A stretch of DNA of 64,000 bases from Erythroxylum novogranatense. Taxonomy: Eukaryota; Streptophyta; Magnoliopsida; Malpighiales; Erythroxylaceae. The notes under the pieces were generated by a model. The model worked only from the letters and a program-made list of their open reading frames with translations, made no database searches and was not told where the DNA came from. The DNA lies in assembly GCA_029891385.1 (NCBI GenBank), contig CM057232.1:66959824-67023823 (forward strand), read 5' to 3'. Positions 1 to 10,665 of the stretch are shown here, piece by piece. Each line of letters starts with the position of its first letter. Position 1 is the stretch's first letter. A program made the position numbers and the translations under genes.

Positions 1-1423
1 TCTTATTAGTCTTTACAAAGATTTGATTAGGTTCTTGGAAAGGAACATATAGGATGACCAATAAACATGCAAAGAGTTAAGCACTAATTTTAGTAGTTTC
101 AATCTACCTCTATACAATAAATCCTTATTACCCCAACTCCTTAATCTTTTCTATATCTTCTCAATAAGATGCAAAATTTACTGGAATTGATGTTTAGTAG
201 TAGAAAGAGGAAGATCAAGATGAACAAAAGGTGGTTGTTTAATTAACATGAAAACCAAAAATACAAGATAACCAATTTTCTTGATGTTGTGCATTTATAA
301 AGTGTATTAAATGCTTTCTCTTTAATAATTGATAGATAACTTTGATAATTGTTTAAAATCATTAAGAGATGCTATTAACATACTCATTGATTTGTCTTAT
401 GTTTTATAAAATAGGAGCCGTTTGTTTGCAAAGCATAGGCTAAACATCCCCAAACATTTACACTTGATGTGATATCTTAAACTCTAGAATAAGGAGATAT
501 TATGCTTCATAAGTGTTGCCAAAGCCTCCATGTGTATTATGAATATGTAAAGGAATATAGGATCTCATTATCTCAATCCTTTGCCCCAATTAGACATATT
601 AGTAGGCTCTCCGTTTATGAGTTAACATGATAAAGGATGTTATGGTTATACAAAGTCTAATCCAATTCTTGAGTTTCACCTTTTATTTAAATTTCTCTTT
701 ATAGTTATTAATCCAATCTGTATTGTTATAATTTATCGATTAATTTCTTACAAATCTAAATTTAGTCTTAAAATTAACAAAAAGGTATATCTAATTATTC
801 AGAGCACGTAACCTTTAATTTAGTTATAGGTTCATTTATCTAGGTTAGAGTCGAAAATTAAGGAAGAAAATATAAAGGAACAAATTGTACTTTAACATTT
901 AAAAATCAATAGAGCTCTTTTTTTTCACAGGAAAATGCATGACAAAACAATGTAAATAATTATTACCTTGTTATTTTAAATATGGTAGAAGAAAAATTTA
1001 TAAATTTGAACAAAATTAAGAAATTATACCCATTAAAATACACAAAGATATGATAAATATATTTTTCTTATATCTAAACATTTGAAAACAATCTATCAAG
1101 GCAATGTTAGCCAATAAAACTAAATAAAATTAACTTCATATATGATAAATTAATTTACAATTTGGTGAAACTCTAGAAATTTTCATAATATATTCATACT
1201 AAAAATTATATTAAGTTTAAGTGTACTTATAGAAGCTTATATTTTTCATTTAGTTTGCAATCAAAATAGAAATAAATTTGATCAACGAGAATAAATATAA
1301 ATTTTAATATACTTCTACCTACAATTTAGGATAAATGATGCATAAGTTTCATATATTTTCAACAATTCTAAAAAACCTCATATAAAATTCTTAACAAAAC
1401 AACGCCGTGTAATCTTTGAGGTA
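1..1423. other. AT-rich intergenic DNA, no gene seen
   Basis: No convincing reading frame, RNA gene or terminal repeat is visible. The stretch is strongly AT-rich with short A and T runs. A weak minus-strand resemblance to a copia integrase segment around 400-660 was considered and is too degraded to call. Confidence 0.6.
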
Positions 1424-1432
1424 CATTTTGAT
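1424..1432. repeat. 9-bp target site duplication, left copy (CATTTTGAT)
   Basis: Identical to 3178-3186 and directly abuts the left terminal inverted repeat. A perfect 9-bp duplication is typical of Mutator-like elements, whereas hAT elements make 8 bp. Confidence 0.8.
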
Positions 1433-1457
1433 AAGGGTTTTAAAATCGGACCGGACC
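1433..1457 (+). repeat. Left terminal inverted repeat
   Basis: Pairs imperfectly with 3153-3177; the shared core is GTTTTAAAA followed by CGGACC. Confidence 0.7.
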
Positions 1458-1705
1458 GGCCGGTTCGATCGAAAATGGTCCAAACCGGCCATTTAGTTAA
1501 TAACCTTTTAATATAAAAATCGGCCGGTCTATTAGAGAACCGGCTAGTTTTATATGAACCGGTTATTTGATAACCAAATTTAGTCTCATATTCTTCTCTC
1601 GTCTCTTCTCAGTTCTCACAAATCTCAGAATGCCATTGACGCTTATCTCTCCTCTCTTCTCTCTTCTCGGGTGCCTCCATCGCCACTTCTCTTTTCTGTC
1701 TTCTC

Positions 1706-1840
1706 CAGATCTGGCCGTCATCTTCCAGATCTGGCTGTCATCTTCCTGATCTGGCCGTCTTCTTCCAGATCTGGCGGTCATCTTCCAGATCCGGCTGTCA
1801 TCTTCCAGATCTGACGGTCATCTTCTAGATCTGGCCGTCA
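1706..1840 (+). repeat. 20-bp tandem repeat, about 6.8 copies
   Basis: The unit CAGATCTGGCCGTCATCTTC starts at 1706, 1726, 1746, 1766, 1786 and 1806, with a partial copy at 1826. Copies differ by one to three bases. It lies upstream of the captured exon, inside the TIR element. Confidence 0.9.
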
Positions 1841-1880
1841 GAAGCTCAGTAAATGGGGTTGTTTTTTCGAATGGAATGGC

Positions 1881-2090
1881 ATGAAGGTGAGGCTTTCCGC
1901 TGTAACTTCTAGCGTTCTTGATAAGGATGGAAATGGAAAGCGACACCTAGAGCATTTGGATGTGTATTGTGAAGTGTGTCGAGTTAATAGGGGTCGGTGC
2001 ACGAGAATCCAATACCATCGTCTGGACGGCTTACGTGTTCAACAAAACAAGAACAGTCAACGTCAATTTCCACAGGTTAGCTTAAACTAA
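1881..2090 (+). other. Unidentified 69-codon open frame, possible second captured fragment
   Basis: The frame encodes a basic, Cys-containing peptide that I do not recognise. It ends shortly after a CAG/GTTAGC sequence at about 2075 that could be a splice donor. Pack-type elements often carry pieces of several genes, so a second captured exon is possible, but chance is equally possible. Confidence 0.2.
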
Positions 2091-2339
2091 GACAGAATGT
2101 CTATGTTTTTAAATTTTGAGAAAAGAAAGTTCAATCTCTTACTAATGGATTGTGACTGTTCAATCTTCTGGATTTGGGTATTGTGAGTTTGTGACTTTTC
2201 AGTTTGTGACTTTTAGAGGCTAGCTAATATTCTGTGCAAGGAAAATGGAGAACCACTTACATTTTTCTGTGCATTGCCAGTATATGTTCATGGTTTCAGT
2301 TTTCATATCACGCCATTTGGTATATGTAACTTTTTGCAG

Positions 2340-2486
2340 GTGCTTGGAAATGCAAAAGGGGCCGTTGCAGTGGTTATCTCAATCTTGATATTTAAAAATC
2401 CTGTGTCAGTGATGGGAATGTTTGGGTACTCAATTACTGTATTCGAGGTAATACTCTACAATGAGGCGAAGAAAAGAACCAAATGA
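2340..2486 (+). pseudogene. Captured last exon of a triose-phosphate/nucleotide-sugar translocator family gene
   Basis: The exon begins after a pyrimidine-rich TTTTTGCAG acceptor at 2339 and reads [18 protein letters not shown], then an NPVS/GYS segment, then [10 protein letters not shown] and a TGA stop at 2484-2486. This is recognisable as the C-terminal exon of the plant TPT/NST membrane transporter family (sugar-phosphate/phosphate translocators of the Golgi and plastid type). It covers the last transmembrane helix region and the lysine-rich cytosolic tail. The other roughly 85% of the protein, including all earlier helices, is absent, so it cannot transport anything. Two or three residues differ from the usual motif (Met and Phe in the [10 protein letters not shown] segment, Glu in FEVILY). 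The family call rests on recognition of the conserved tail, not on a search. Confidence 0.75.
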
Positions 2487-3152
2487 CAGGCCTTGAAGAG
2501 AGATTGGAATTCGTAGTTATCTGGTTTGCTGTTGTTTCTTTTTCTCTGAGTAGGTGCCACTTTCTGAAGTTTAAGGCAAGTTGGTGATGTATACTGTTAT
2601 AGTTACCCTCTAAAGTTAGTATAGAAACTAATATGGAACAAATCTGAGAGAGAAGGTTTGAGCATCAGAATATTCAATATTGTCTTATCTCTAATTTTTC
2701 CATTTTGGGGTACATGATTTTGATGAGTATTTTCTTTTTTCTTTCTTTGGGTCAAAATCTTCTTTCATATTTGATTAATTACTGCATTAATGGGAGTTCC
2801 ACTTCTATGTAGCCTACCATTATTTATTGTCCAAGGTAAGTTTTCTTTAATTGCATGATCCTTCATCTGCTATTATGTTGAACTACGAGCAATTTCAGGA
2901 CTTGGTTATTGTTGTGGACATCACTACGTAAAAGGGTATGCCAACTCATTTCAACTTGGAAATCCCACTCACCTCTCACTTAACTCTTTTGAGCATGCTA
3001 TATATCGGGACACTTTTCCATCTGTAACTTCTTTATTTAATCAAGTGAGCATTCAAGAATACCGTAGCTTCGTAAGTCACTTTGTCGTTTTTTGTATACG
3101 GGGCCACATCAATTCTAGCAGTAAATGTTTAGTGTCAAGAGAGTGGTTCGAT

Positions 3153-3177
3153 GTCTGGTCCGGTTTTTAAAACATTG
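3153..3177 (-). repeat. Right terminal inverted repeat
   Basis: Reverse complement begins CAATGTTTTAAAAACCGGAC, pairing with the left TIR at 1433-1457. Confidence 0.7.
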
Positions 3178-3186
3178 CATTTTGAT
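3178..3186. repeat. 9-bp target site duplication, right copy (CATTTTGAT)
   Basis: Perfect copy of 1424-1432. Confidence 0.8.
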
Positions 3187-3426
3187 GCCCATATGGATTC
3201 AGGTTAAATTTATGTACGATCAAAATAAGATAGTTATACAAAAATCACCGTATGCTTAATCGATAGCCATTGGCTTAACCCTATTCAGATTACTTGATGG
3301 GTGCTTAACTAAAGCTCCCCTGTCGGAGTTCTAATATCCTAAATTGTTTCATTTAAAGTAATAAGACTGAGAGAACTAAATATTTAACCATTAATCTACT
3401 TATATCTCAATTAGTAAGGATACTAA
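3187..3426. other. Short flank between the TIR element and element E
   Basis: No gene or repeat seen. The five bases before the E LTR (3422-3426, ACTAA) should be one copy of E's target duplication; the partner lies outside the window. Confidence 0.5.
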
Positions 3427-4128
3427 TGCGCACCGCGGAAAGATTGACGTCAATAGGATGATGATTTCAATGGGTATTTTGTCTTATGGGGTTTTGACCT
3501 AAAGGAAATAAAAAGGATAGATATTTGGAATTTAGCAAACAAGAAAATAAAGGATACGCAAGGTTTGATTTCTACGACACCTCTCAGAAACTTGTTCCAA
3601 GCAATCCCGATGATCTAAATAAAATCAAGAAAAGCGAACAATCAACACACCACAATTGAGGAAACAATTGATAAGTGAAAGATGGTTCGCAAAGTAACAA
3701 GAACAAGAGAATAATGTTCTCTCTAAAGCCGACGACACTCAAACAATATGATCTAAAAAATTGTAAAACCCTAAAATATAAGTATTTATACCTAGGTCAA
3801 ATAATAAAAGGTTGGAAGCCCAAAATAAAACGAAGTCCAAAAATTAAATAAATAGGTTTGATATCTTCTTGGGCTTAAGTGATGAAGCATTAAATAGCCC
3901 AAGTCTTCGTGTTTTCAAACTCCAAGTGTATCCGGACTAAGGATTTGAGTTAAGTGGATTAGTTTGGGCTCAATTCCATTAAACTCTCCTCCAATAGGCT
4001 CGGAGTTTGTCATCTTCTGAAGATAAAAATCCACATGCGCCCAAAGAGCCTCTTTAAATCTTTTGGTCCTAGCTTTGGTCATAGACCATTCTGGTATAGC
4101 TCAATTATCCGTGGTCCCGCTTACATCA
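3427..4128 (-). repeat. Element E, 3' LTR (702 bp)
   Basis: On the minus strand it starts TGATGTAAGCGGGACC right after a purine tract and ends CCGCGGTGCGCA. Positions 3427-4051 match 44662-45299. An LTR end at 4035 was rejected because homology with the other LTR runs on to 4051, and the perfect polypurine tract sits at 4129. Compared with the other copy it lacks about 14 bp near 3810. Confidence 0.75.
3783..3790 (-). promoter_or_regulatory. TATA box of element E LTR
   Basis: TATAAATA on the minus strand in CCTAGGTATAAATAC context; the same motif is conserved at 45018-45025 in the other LTR. Confidence 0.55.
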
Positions 4129-6012
4129 GTCCCTCCCTCCTCAAGAAGATTCGTCCTCGAATTTGAATCCATATCAAAAGGAGAAAGATTAGCAACATTA
4201 AAAGTAGCAGATACATTATACTTACCTGGAAGATCAATTTTGTAGGCGTTGTCATTTATTCGCGCCAACACTTGAAATGGACCATCACCCCTAGGATCTA
4301 ACTTGGATTTCCTTTGAGTAGGAAACCTCTCCTTCCGCAGATGCACCCAAACCCAATCACCAGGTTCAAAGGTGACTAATTTTCGTCCCTTGTTGGCTTG
4401 CTTCGCATACACCTTGTTCCTCTGCTCAATATGTTGTTTCGCCTTCTCATGTAACTCCTTGACTATCTCAGCTTTTCTCTTGCCATCTGTACTAGAAAAC
4501 TCATACAAAGGTAAAGGCACCAAATCTAAAACAGTCAAAGGATTAAAACCATAGACAAGCTCAAAAGGTGAAAAACCTGTGGTAGAATGTACACTCCTAT
4601 TATATGCAAATTCAATAAATAGCAAACATTCACCCCAAGTTTTCAAATTCTTACTTACGATAGCACGCAACAAGGTACCCAAGGTCCTATTAACTACCTC
4701 GGTCTGTCCATCTATCTGTGGATGACAAGTAGTAGAATAGAGCAAATTTGTACCCAACTTACCCCACAAAACCCTTCAAAAATGACTCAAAAACTTAGCA
4801 TCCCTGTCAGACACAATAGACCTAGGAATACCATGCAATGTAACAACTTCTCTGAAAAATAAGTCTGCAATATGCACAGCATCATCAGTCTTATGGCATG
4901 CAATAAAATGTGCCATCTTACTAAATCGATCAACCACAACAATGATGCTATCAAAACCCCTCTTTGCCCTAGGCAAGCCTAAAACAAAGTCCATAGAAAC
5001 GTCAACCCACGGTTCAGTAGGCACAGGTAAAGGGGTATACAATCCATGAGGTTTGACAGTGGATTTTACTTGTCTACATGCAATACACTTGGCACATACA
5101 CGTTCAACATCCTTACGCATTCCAGGCCAATAAAAATGCTCATGCAAAATATCCAAAGTCTTAGCAACCCCAAAATGACCCATTAATCCACCACTATGGG
5201 CCTCATGTACAAATAAAGCACGCGTAGAACAATTAGGCACACACAATTGATTACCTCGAAACAAATAGCCCTCATGCCTATAGAATTTCTTGAATGTAGC
5301 ATGCTCACAAGCAGAATAAACAGTAGCAAAGTCAACATCTGAAGCATACAATTCCTTAAACTGCTCAAAACCCAAAAGTTTAGAACTAAGAGCAGAAAGT
5401 AAAGTGTACCTCCTAGACAATGCATCAGCTACCACGTTCTCTTTCCCTTGCTTATAGTGAAGCACATATGGGAAGGTCTCCAGAAACTCCACCCAAGTAG
5501 CATGTCTCTTACTCAATTTGCCTTGTCCTTTCAAGTGCTTTAAAGACTCATGATCATGATCCGTCTGAATGACAAACTCTCTAGGTTGAAGGTAATGTCG
5601 CCACACCTCCAAAGCTCTCACCACAGCATACAGTTCCTTGTCATAAGTCGGATAATTGAGTTGTGCACCACTGAGCTTTTCACTGAAATATGCAATTGGT
5701 TTGTTTTCCTGCAAAAGTACAGCACCTATACCAATCCCAGATGCATCACACTCAACCTCAAAAGCTTTCTCAAAATTAGGTAAACAAAGAATAGGAGCAG
5801 AACAAAACTTATCTTTTAACTTTAAAAATGCATGTTCTTGTTCCTTACCCCATGTAAACCCCTTCTCCTTCTTAACTATTTCAGTCAACGGAGCAGCAAT
5901 AGTAGAAAAGTCCTTCACAAACCTCCTGTAAAAATTGGCAAGTCCATGAAAACTCCTTACCTCACTAATACTCTTAAGTGTTGGCCACTCTTGAATAGCC
6001 TTCACCTTCTCA
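4101..6012 (-). pseudogene. Element E pol, 3' part: RT end, RNase H, integrase
   Basis: From the B insertion leftward the frame encodes the end of RT ([15 protein letters not shown]), RNase H ([28 protein letters not shown]) and integrase. Integrase shows the HHCC zinc region (5210-5080), the DDE residues in [15 protein letters not shown] and [11 protein letters not shown], and a C-terminal region ending at a TGA at 4101-4103 inside the LTR. A TGA at 4776-4778 falls where a Trp codon is expected after LSHF and splits the integrase core; the frame is otherwise continuous. RNase H carries a two-codon repeat (DHDH). Beyond the stop at 4101 the same frame continues with an RTKRFKEAL-type tail in the LTR. 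Non-functional. Confidence 0.8.
4129..4142 (-). other. Element E polypurine tract
   Basis: GAGGAGGGAGGGAC on the minus strand, directly upstream of the TGATG LTR start. It lies inside the pol reading frame. Confidence 0.75.
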
Positions 6013-6017
6013 CCATC
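6013..6017. repeat. Target duplication of copia B, left (CCATC)
   Basis: Matches 15761-15765 exactly and splits the E pol frame within the RT end. Confidence 0.85.
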
Positions 6018-7924
6018 TGCAGGTGTAAGTCGACTTGTATTGAGATGTAAGTCGACTTATACCAGTTCGGTACGTGTAAGTCGACTTATTCGTGTACAGT
6101 ACTGTAAGATTGTTAGAGTAGTGCCCTAAAGGCAATCCCCTTTAGCGCTTTTTGTTCATAGTCATGTACAGACTTTATGAATAAATAAAGAAAGACATGT
6201 TTCATTTATTTGATGTTCTTTATGAATTGATATTGATCGTTAATCAAATTAATGAAGTCCATGATATATGACATAGCATGAAGGAAATTATGATGTGATC
6301 ATAATCCACGAGATTCCTATCATGTGCAATTATGTCAAGATCTAAATTCTCCTAGTCATAGGATTAATGAGACCGAACATCATTAATCCGGACGGACTAG
6401 CATATGTTATACTCCTTGATTGGATCAGCGGTGGATCTCGTAAACCGTAAATATGGGATATTTAGAGTTGACATGTGGATGCTTACTAGCGGTAGTAAGT
6501 ACATTGGATGACCTGCCATGAGATTATCACATGGATGTCCTATTCTAATGTCAGTGATAATCTCATCATAGCAATGGTGCAAGTATCCTTAGACTTGAGG
6601 TACTTAAGGATATCTTGGATATTGATTCTGTGCTTTGACTCCATTCCTTGTTGCCTTTCAGAGGTTACTCATAGGGTGGTGCTTGGGTACAGCTTGAGGT
6701 ATTCGAAGGTAATTGAGTAGCCAATAAAGGATTCATCACTTCTGTGATAGCAGAAGAGATACCCTGGCCTCTTGTCAAGATCATTACTTTAAGTCTCTGG
6801 CCGGAGCATAATTATGTCATGAAGAGGGTCTTCATAGACATATAAAGTAATGAGTCCTAAGACAGGAACTTATATCACTTGGGCTAGACTTAGTCTAGTA
6901 AGAGTTGACACTTTGACCATACTCATAACCAAGTGGGGTATAGGATGTTGAAAGGACGAATTGCACGGTAATTGTCTATGGAAGGGTTCGTGATCTGGTT
7001 CGTGATGAATTCATCAAATCAATTACTTTCCGATCAATTGGGGGTCATAATGTGTTGCTAGACGCCGCTCATAACTTGCTCAGATTAATTGTTAATCTAA
7101 GTGGCCAACATAACCGGGAACCTAAAGGGTCACACGCATAAGAGTGTTTCAGAGAATCCGTAAAATAGTTTTGGACAGAGATCCAATAAATGGAGAGCAA
7201 ACGGATTAAATGGATCCCGATGAGATTGAGATATGTCCCGATGAGATCGCGACATCAATATTGCTGAAAAAGGTTTTCGGGGGTTTATCCCATATCGGGA
7301 CCCGGTAGGCAGGTAGGACCGACCCCATTGTGACTGGACCACTTCAGCATTTATTTATATATATATACATAATTGATTAATTAATTAATTAATTAATTAA
7401 TTAATATATGTGTTGAAACGTGGAAGATGGAGGAGGAGGCTAATCCATTTAACTTTATATATATATATATATATATATATAAAGTGGCTTACGGGGGACT
7501 CTCTCCACCATAAGCCTTGAATGTGTCTTTTAAGTGTTAAAAGACATATGAAAAGGAGAGTTAGATGAGGATGGTTCGTGGGTTTTGGAATAAGAGTAAG
7601 AAGAAAGGATTTTTGGAAAATCCTAAGCTCTTCTCTTCACACCATCGTTCATCAAGCTTTCTTCTCCATTGATTCAAGCTCTCCAAGGACAGAGGTAGGG
7701 TCTAGCAGCCTTTACTTTGTTCTAGCTATTCCCGGGTCAAAAGGGTTTGTCCCGGTTAGGTTTTCTGATATCTGCGTGGATACCTTTAGAGATAGTCTCT
7801 ATTGGCTATTCAGGTTTGAATCTTCATACAGACACATAGATCCTGGCCTTCGGGAAGGTCCCGGCGATAAAAATTTGTTTTCCGCACCTGGTACATGTGA
7901 TGTACCTCCCGGGATTTTCCTACA
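6018..7924 (+). repeat. Element B, 5' LTR (1,907 bp)
   Basis: Starts TGCAGGTG, ends CCTCCCGGGATTTTCCTACA. Contains three perfect AAGTCGACTT palindromes (6027, 6049, 6078), a TTAA-type microsatellite near 7371-7405 and a TA microsatellite near 7455-7481 that may serve as the TATA region. Confidence 0.9.
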
Positions 7925-7925
7925 G

Positions 7926-7938
7926 TGGTATCAGAGCC
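7926..7938 (+). other. Element B primer binding site
   Basis: TGGTATCAGAGCC, complementary to the 3' end of plant initiator tRNA-Met, one base after the LTR. Confidence 0.9.
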
Positions 7939-9945
7939 ACTTGTGTCGTGTATGAAGCTAAAAACCTAGCTAGGTCGGACTTCCTATTTGAATTTGACGT
8001 TGATGCATGCATGCTGTCCAAATTTCGAATTAATATAGGGATATGTTTTTCGAAATTTTTCTGCCCAGAATTGTTCATAACATGTTATTGAATATTTCTG
8101 TGAAAGATGAGAATTTATCAATTTGATTTGATATAGTTTTGCTAATTTATTCCCTAAGGTTCTAGATGCTGGTTTGTGACACATTCTGTGAACAGGCATG
8201 TGTATAAATTCGATAATAAATTCTAGAAAATTTTTTATTCGGATTGGCCTTCACCAACATGTCCCTAAGATGTTTGTGAATGTCTATGTGGATGGAAAAG
8301 TGTTTTCAAGGTGATTTAATATTTATTCACGAATTTATTCTATGCTGTTGGGAATAGCTGTGTTGATGAACACAGATTTTGAATCGGTTTTGTTGCTTAG
8401 GTTGACTGAGTTTTTGATGGATATAAATCCTAGAAAAATTCTTGAGGCATGTTCTGAACATATAGTAATCTGTGTAATATTTTCAGAATTTATTGAAATT
8501 GTTTCAATGATTATTTCGAGCAATGTGTAGTACTTGGCAGTTTTGTGAACATTGCTGGGACTGTTTTGCGTGGCATAATTGAATGTGTATTTTTCAGTTC
8601 CAATGCCTTGGACCATTTTTAATGTGATTGAAAATGAGTTATCTTGATGTAGTATGCTTTCCAAACTGAATTTCTTGAAGTTGGTTTTCCAAGAATTTTT
8701 GGATGCCGAATAGGTCACATTAGCGTCTCGTTAGTGTATTTCATTATCTTGCTTGTTTTGGCCGTCATAATTTTTTGTGACTTGTGCCGAAGTAATTTGA
8801 TAACTTATGGACTAGCTAGAGATGCTTAGGGTGATAATTTGGTGTTTCCTAAATTGTTTGGATATTTATGAGTAATGACTCATTTTCAAGCTTTTCTTGT
8901 ATGGTTTGACTGTATATGGCAATCATGTAACAATGAAGTGTTCATTGGTACATCAAATTAACAGATATTACCCTAGGTATGATGGTATTGCAAATTGGGA
9001 TTACATGGATTGAGGAATTAGCCGATTAGAGATAATAGCAATTTTCGTTGGATAAGTCGACTTATACAGGACATAAGTCGACTTGTTCAAGGTCTTGCCA
9101 TAAGTCGACTTGTATCATGATATAAGGGGACTTGTGCATGGGCAGGGGCATACGGCGACTTGCATTCTTTGTAAGTCGACTTGTGACATGCTCAAGAGGG
9201 ATGATGGATGATTATAAGGAAAGATTCAATGTGATTGATGAAACCTAAATCATTCCATATAGTCCTGGCGACTATAATCCTTCAGCTTGGAGTCTAGAGT
9301 TCGAGATCCCTCCTCGGTATATGAAAACTAACGCCTTCCATTAATATAGTAAGAACCAGAGTTCTTATAGGGTTGGGTTGTTGGGTAAACCCAAGCTCGC
9401 TCTATAAGGATATGTTCGAACCATGAAAATGTGATTTTCGGATTAATGGGTTGGTATTCACTAGGAGCGTTGGTTTGTTGAGTAAACTCAAGGTCAACGT
9501 GGACAGAGGCGAAATTGGGTAGCATACATCAGATGTATGCGCATCAAAGAGTTGATAACCCAATGTAAGTGCACACATCAACAAGTTGATAGCACGGATC
9601 GATAGTTGTGTCTAAGATGTAAGTGGTATATTTGATGCCTCCCGAGACATAAGGTGGCTTGTTGGGTAAACCCAAGGTCATTTTTAATGTCGGTTATCGA
9701 TGATGCAATTGGTATGTTCGATACCTACCGATTGACCTAAGTTGTGGCTTGTTGGGTAAACCCAAGGTCATTCTTAGCAATATCGGATATCAACCCACTA
9801 GGACATTATGTCATCTTGTTTCTTTGGATTCGTAATGAGGGTTATGGATTCTATGAAACTAGTGGGAGCTTTTTACATATCATTCAAGTCCTTATGATTA
9901 TGCATCTATTCCTATTCTAACATTCTTTCTCTCTTTCCGTTTAGG
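7939..9945 (+). other. Element B leader with palindromes and spaced hairpins
   Basis: No coding region. From 9054 to 9182 there are four perfect AAGTCGACTT palindromes (9054, 9075, 9102, 9173) plus two degenerate ones. From 9381 to 9765 five 14-nt hairpins with a 6-bp stem and an AA loop occur at 9381, 9478, 9577, 9662 and 9752. The rest is AT-rich and featureless. Confidence 0.75.
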
Positions 9946-10660
9946 TTGGTTGAAGATGTCTTCCAAGGTGAACTTACGCCGCTAATGGATTCCAACAAGT
10001 TAACTGGACCGAATTTTCTTGACTGGCTAAGGAATCTGAGAATTGTTCTCAGATCTGAGGAACTGGGATACATCCTAGATGTTCCACTTCCAGATGCACC
10101 TGCTGTCGATGCTTCTGATGAGGATCGAAGGCATATCGAAGCATCTAAAGGATGATGACATGGCTACTTGCATTATGCTTGCCTCGATGTCACCAGAGTG
10201 CAGAAGCGACGAGTCCATGGATGCTCACACTATAGTATTTCATCTTAGGAATCTGTTTGATGAGCAAGCTCGATCCGAAAGGTTCGAGACCTCAAGGCTT
10301 CTCTTCACCACAAAGATGGCTCTAGGACATCTGTCAGGCAAGATGCCTCAAGATGAATGGCTATATTGAGAGATTGGCCGCCTTAGGTTTTGTAATGGAT
10401 TATGAGTTAAGTATAGACTTAATTCTGGTTGGATTGTCCGACGCTTATTCACAGCTAATGTTAAACTATCGGATGAACCAAATATCCACGACAATTCCTC
10501 GAAATGATCAATCTGCTTTCGACCGAAAGCGCACTATCAAGAATGATAGCAAGCAAGTGCTAATGGTGGCTGCTTCTTCTTCTGGTTCAAAGAAGAAAAA
10601 GAATTTAAAGAAGAAGAAGGCCAAGAAACCAAAGGGAAGCGCCATCAAGAAGAAGACCAA
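9946..10660 (+). pseudogene. Element B gag (nucleocapsid precursor), frameshifted
   Basis: Three frames must be joined: 9946-10155 (LTGPNFLDWLRNLRIVL), about 10140-10369 (ARSERFETSRLLF) and 10353 onward (MNGYIERLAALGF, IDLILVGLSDAY). These are copia Gag motifs. The likely original start is ATG 9955, which needs a frameshift to enter the LTGPN frame. A lysine-rich stretch follows at 10590-10660. The zinc knuckle around 10670-10730 is only partly recognisable (GKDGHW in one frame, CFH and NCKVY in another). Non-functional. Confidence 0.75.
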
Positions 10661-10665
10661 AGAAG

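Larger units (their letters stand above)
1433..3177. mobile_element. Non-autonomous TIR DNA transposon carrying a host gene fragment (Pack-type)
   Basis: The 1,745-bp unit is bounded by imperfect terminal inverted repeats (left AAGGGTTTTAAAATCGGACC, right end in reverse complement CAATGTTTTAAAAACCGGAC) and a perfect 9-bp duplication. Sub-terminal DNA at the left is rich in ACCGG motifs. No transposase is encoded. Inside are a 20-bp tandem repeat, an unidentified open frame, and the last exon of a plant translocator with intron sequence and probable 3' UTR (2487 onward). The retained intron points to capture at DNA level. The 9-bp duplication favours Mutator (Pack-MULE), but the GTTTTAAAA-type ends also resemble hAT-like families, so the superfamily is left open. 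Confidence 0.7.

Noticed and set aside
400..660. Possible degraded copia integrase on the minus strand (CLGMFSLCFANKRL-like text)
   Set aside because: No extended frame, no second motif and no LTR nearby; too weak to call.
3427..4035. Element E LTR ending at 4035 (TCCACA) with purines upstream
   Set aside because: Homology with the other LTR continues past this point to 4051/45299, and a perfect polypurine tract precedes a TG start at 4128.
7926..7938. tRNA gene fragments suggested by repeated TGGTATCAGAGC motifs
   Set aside because: They are primer binding sites adjacent to LTRs; no cloverleaf can be formed from the surroundings.
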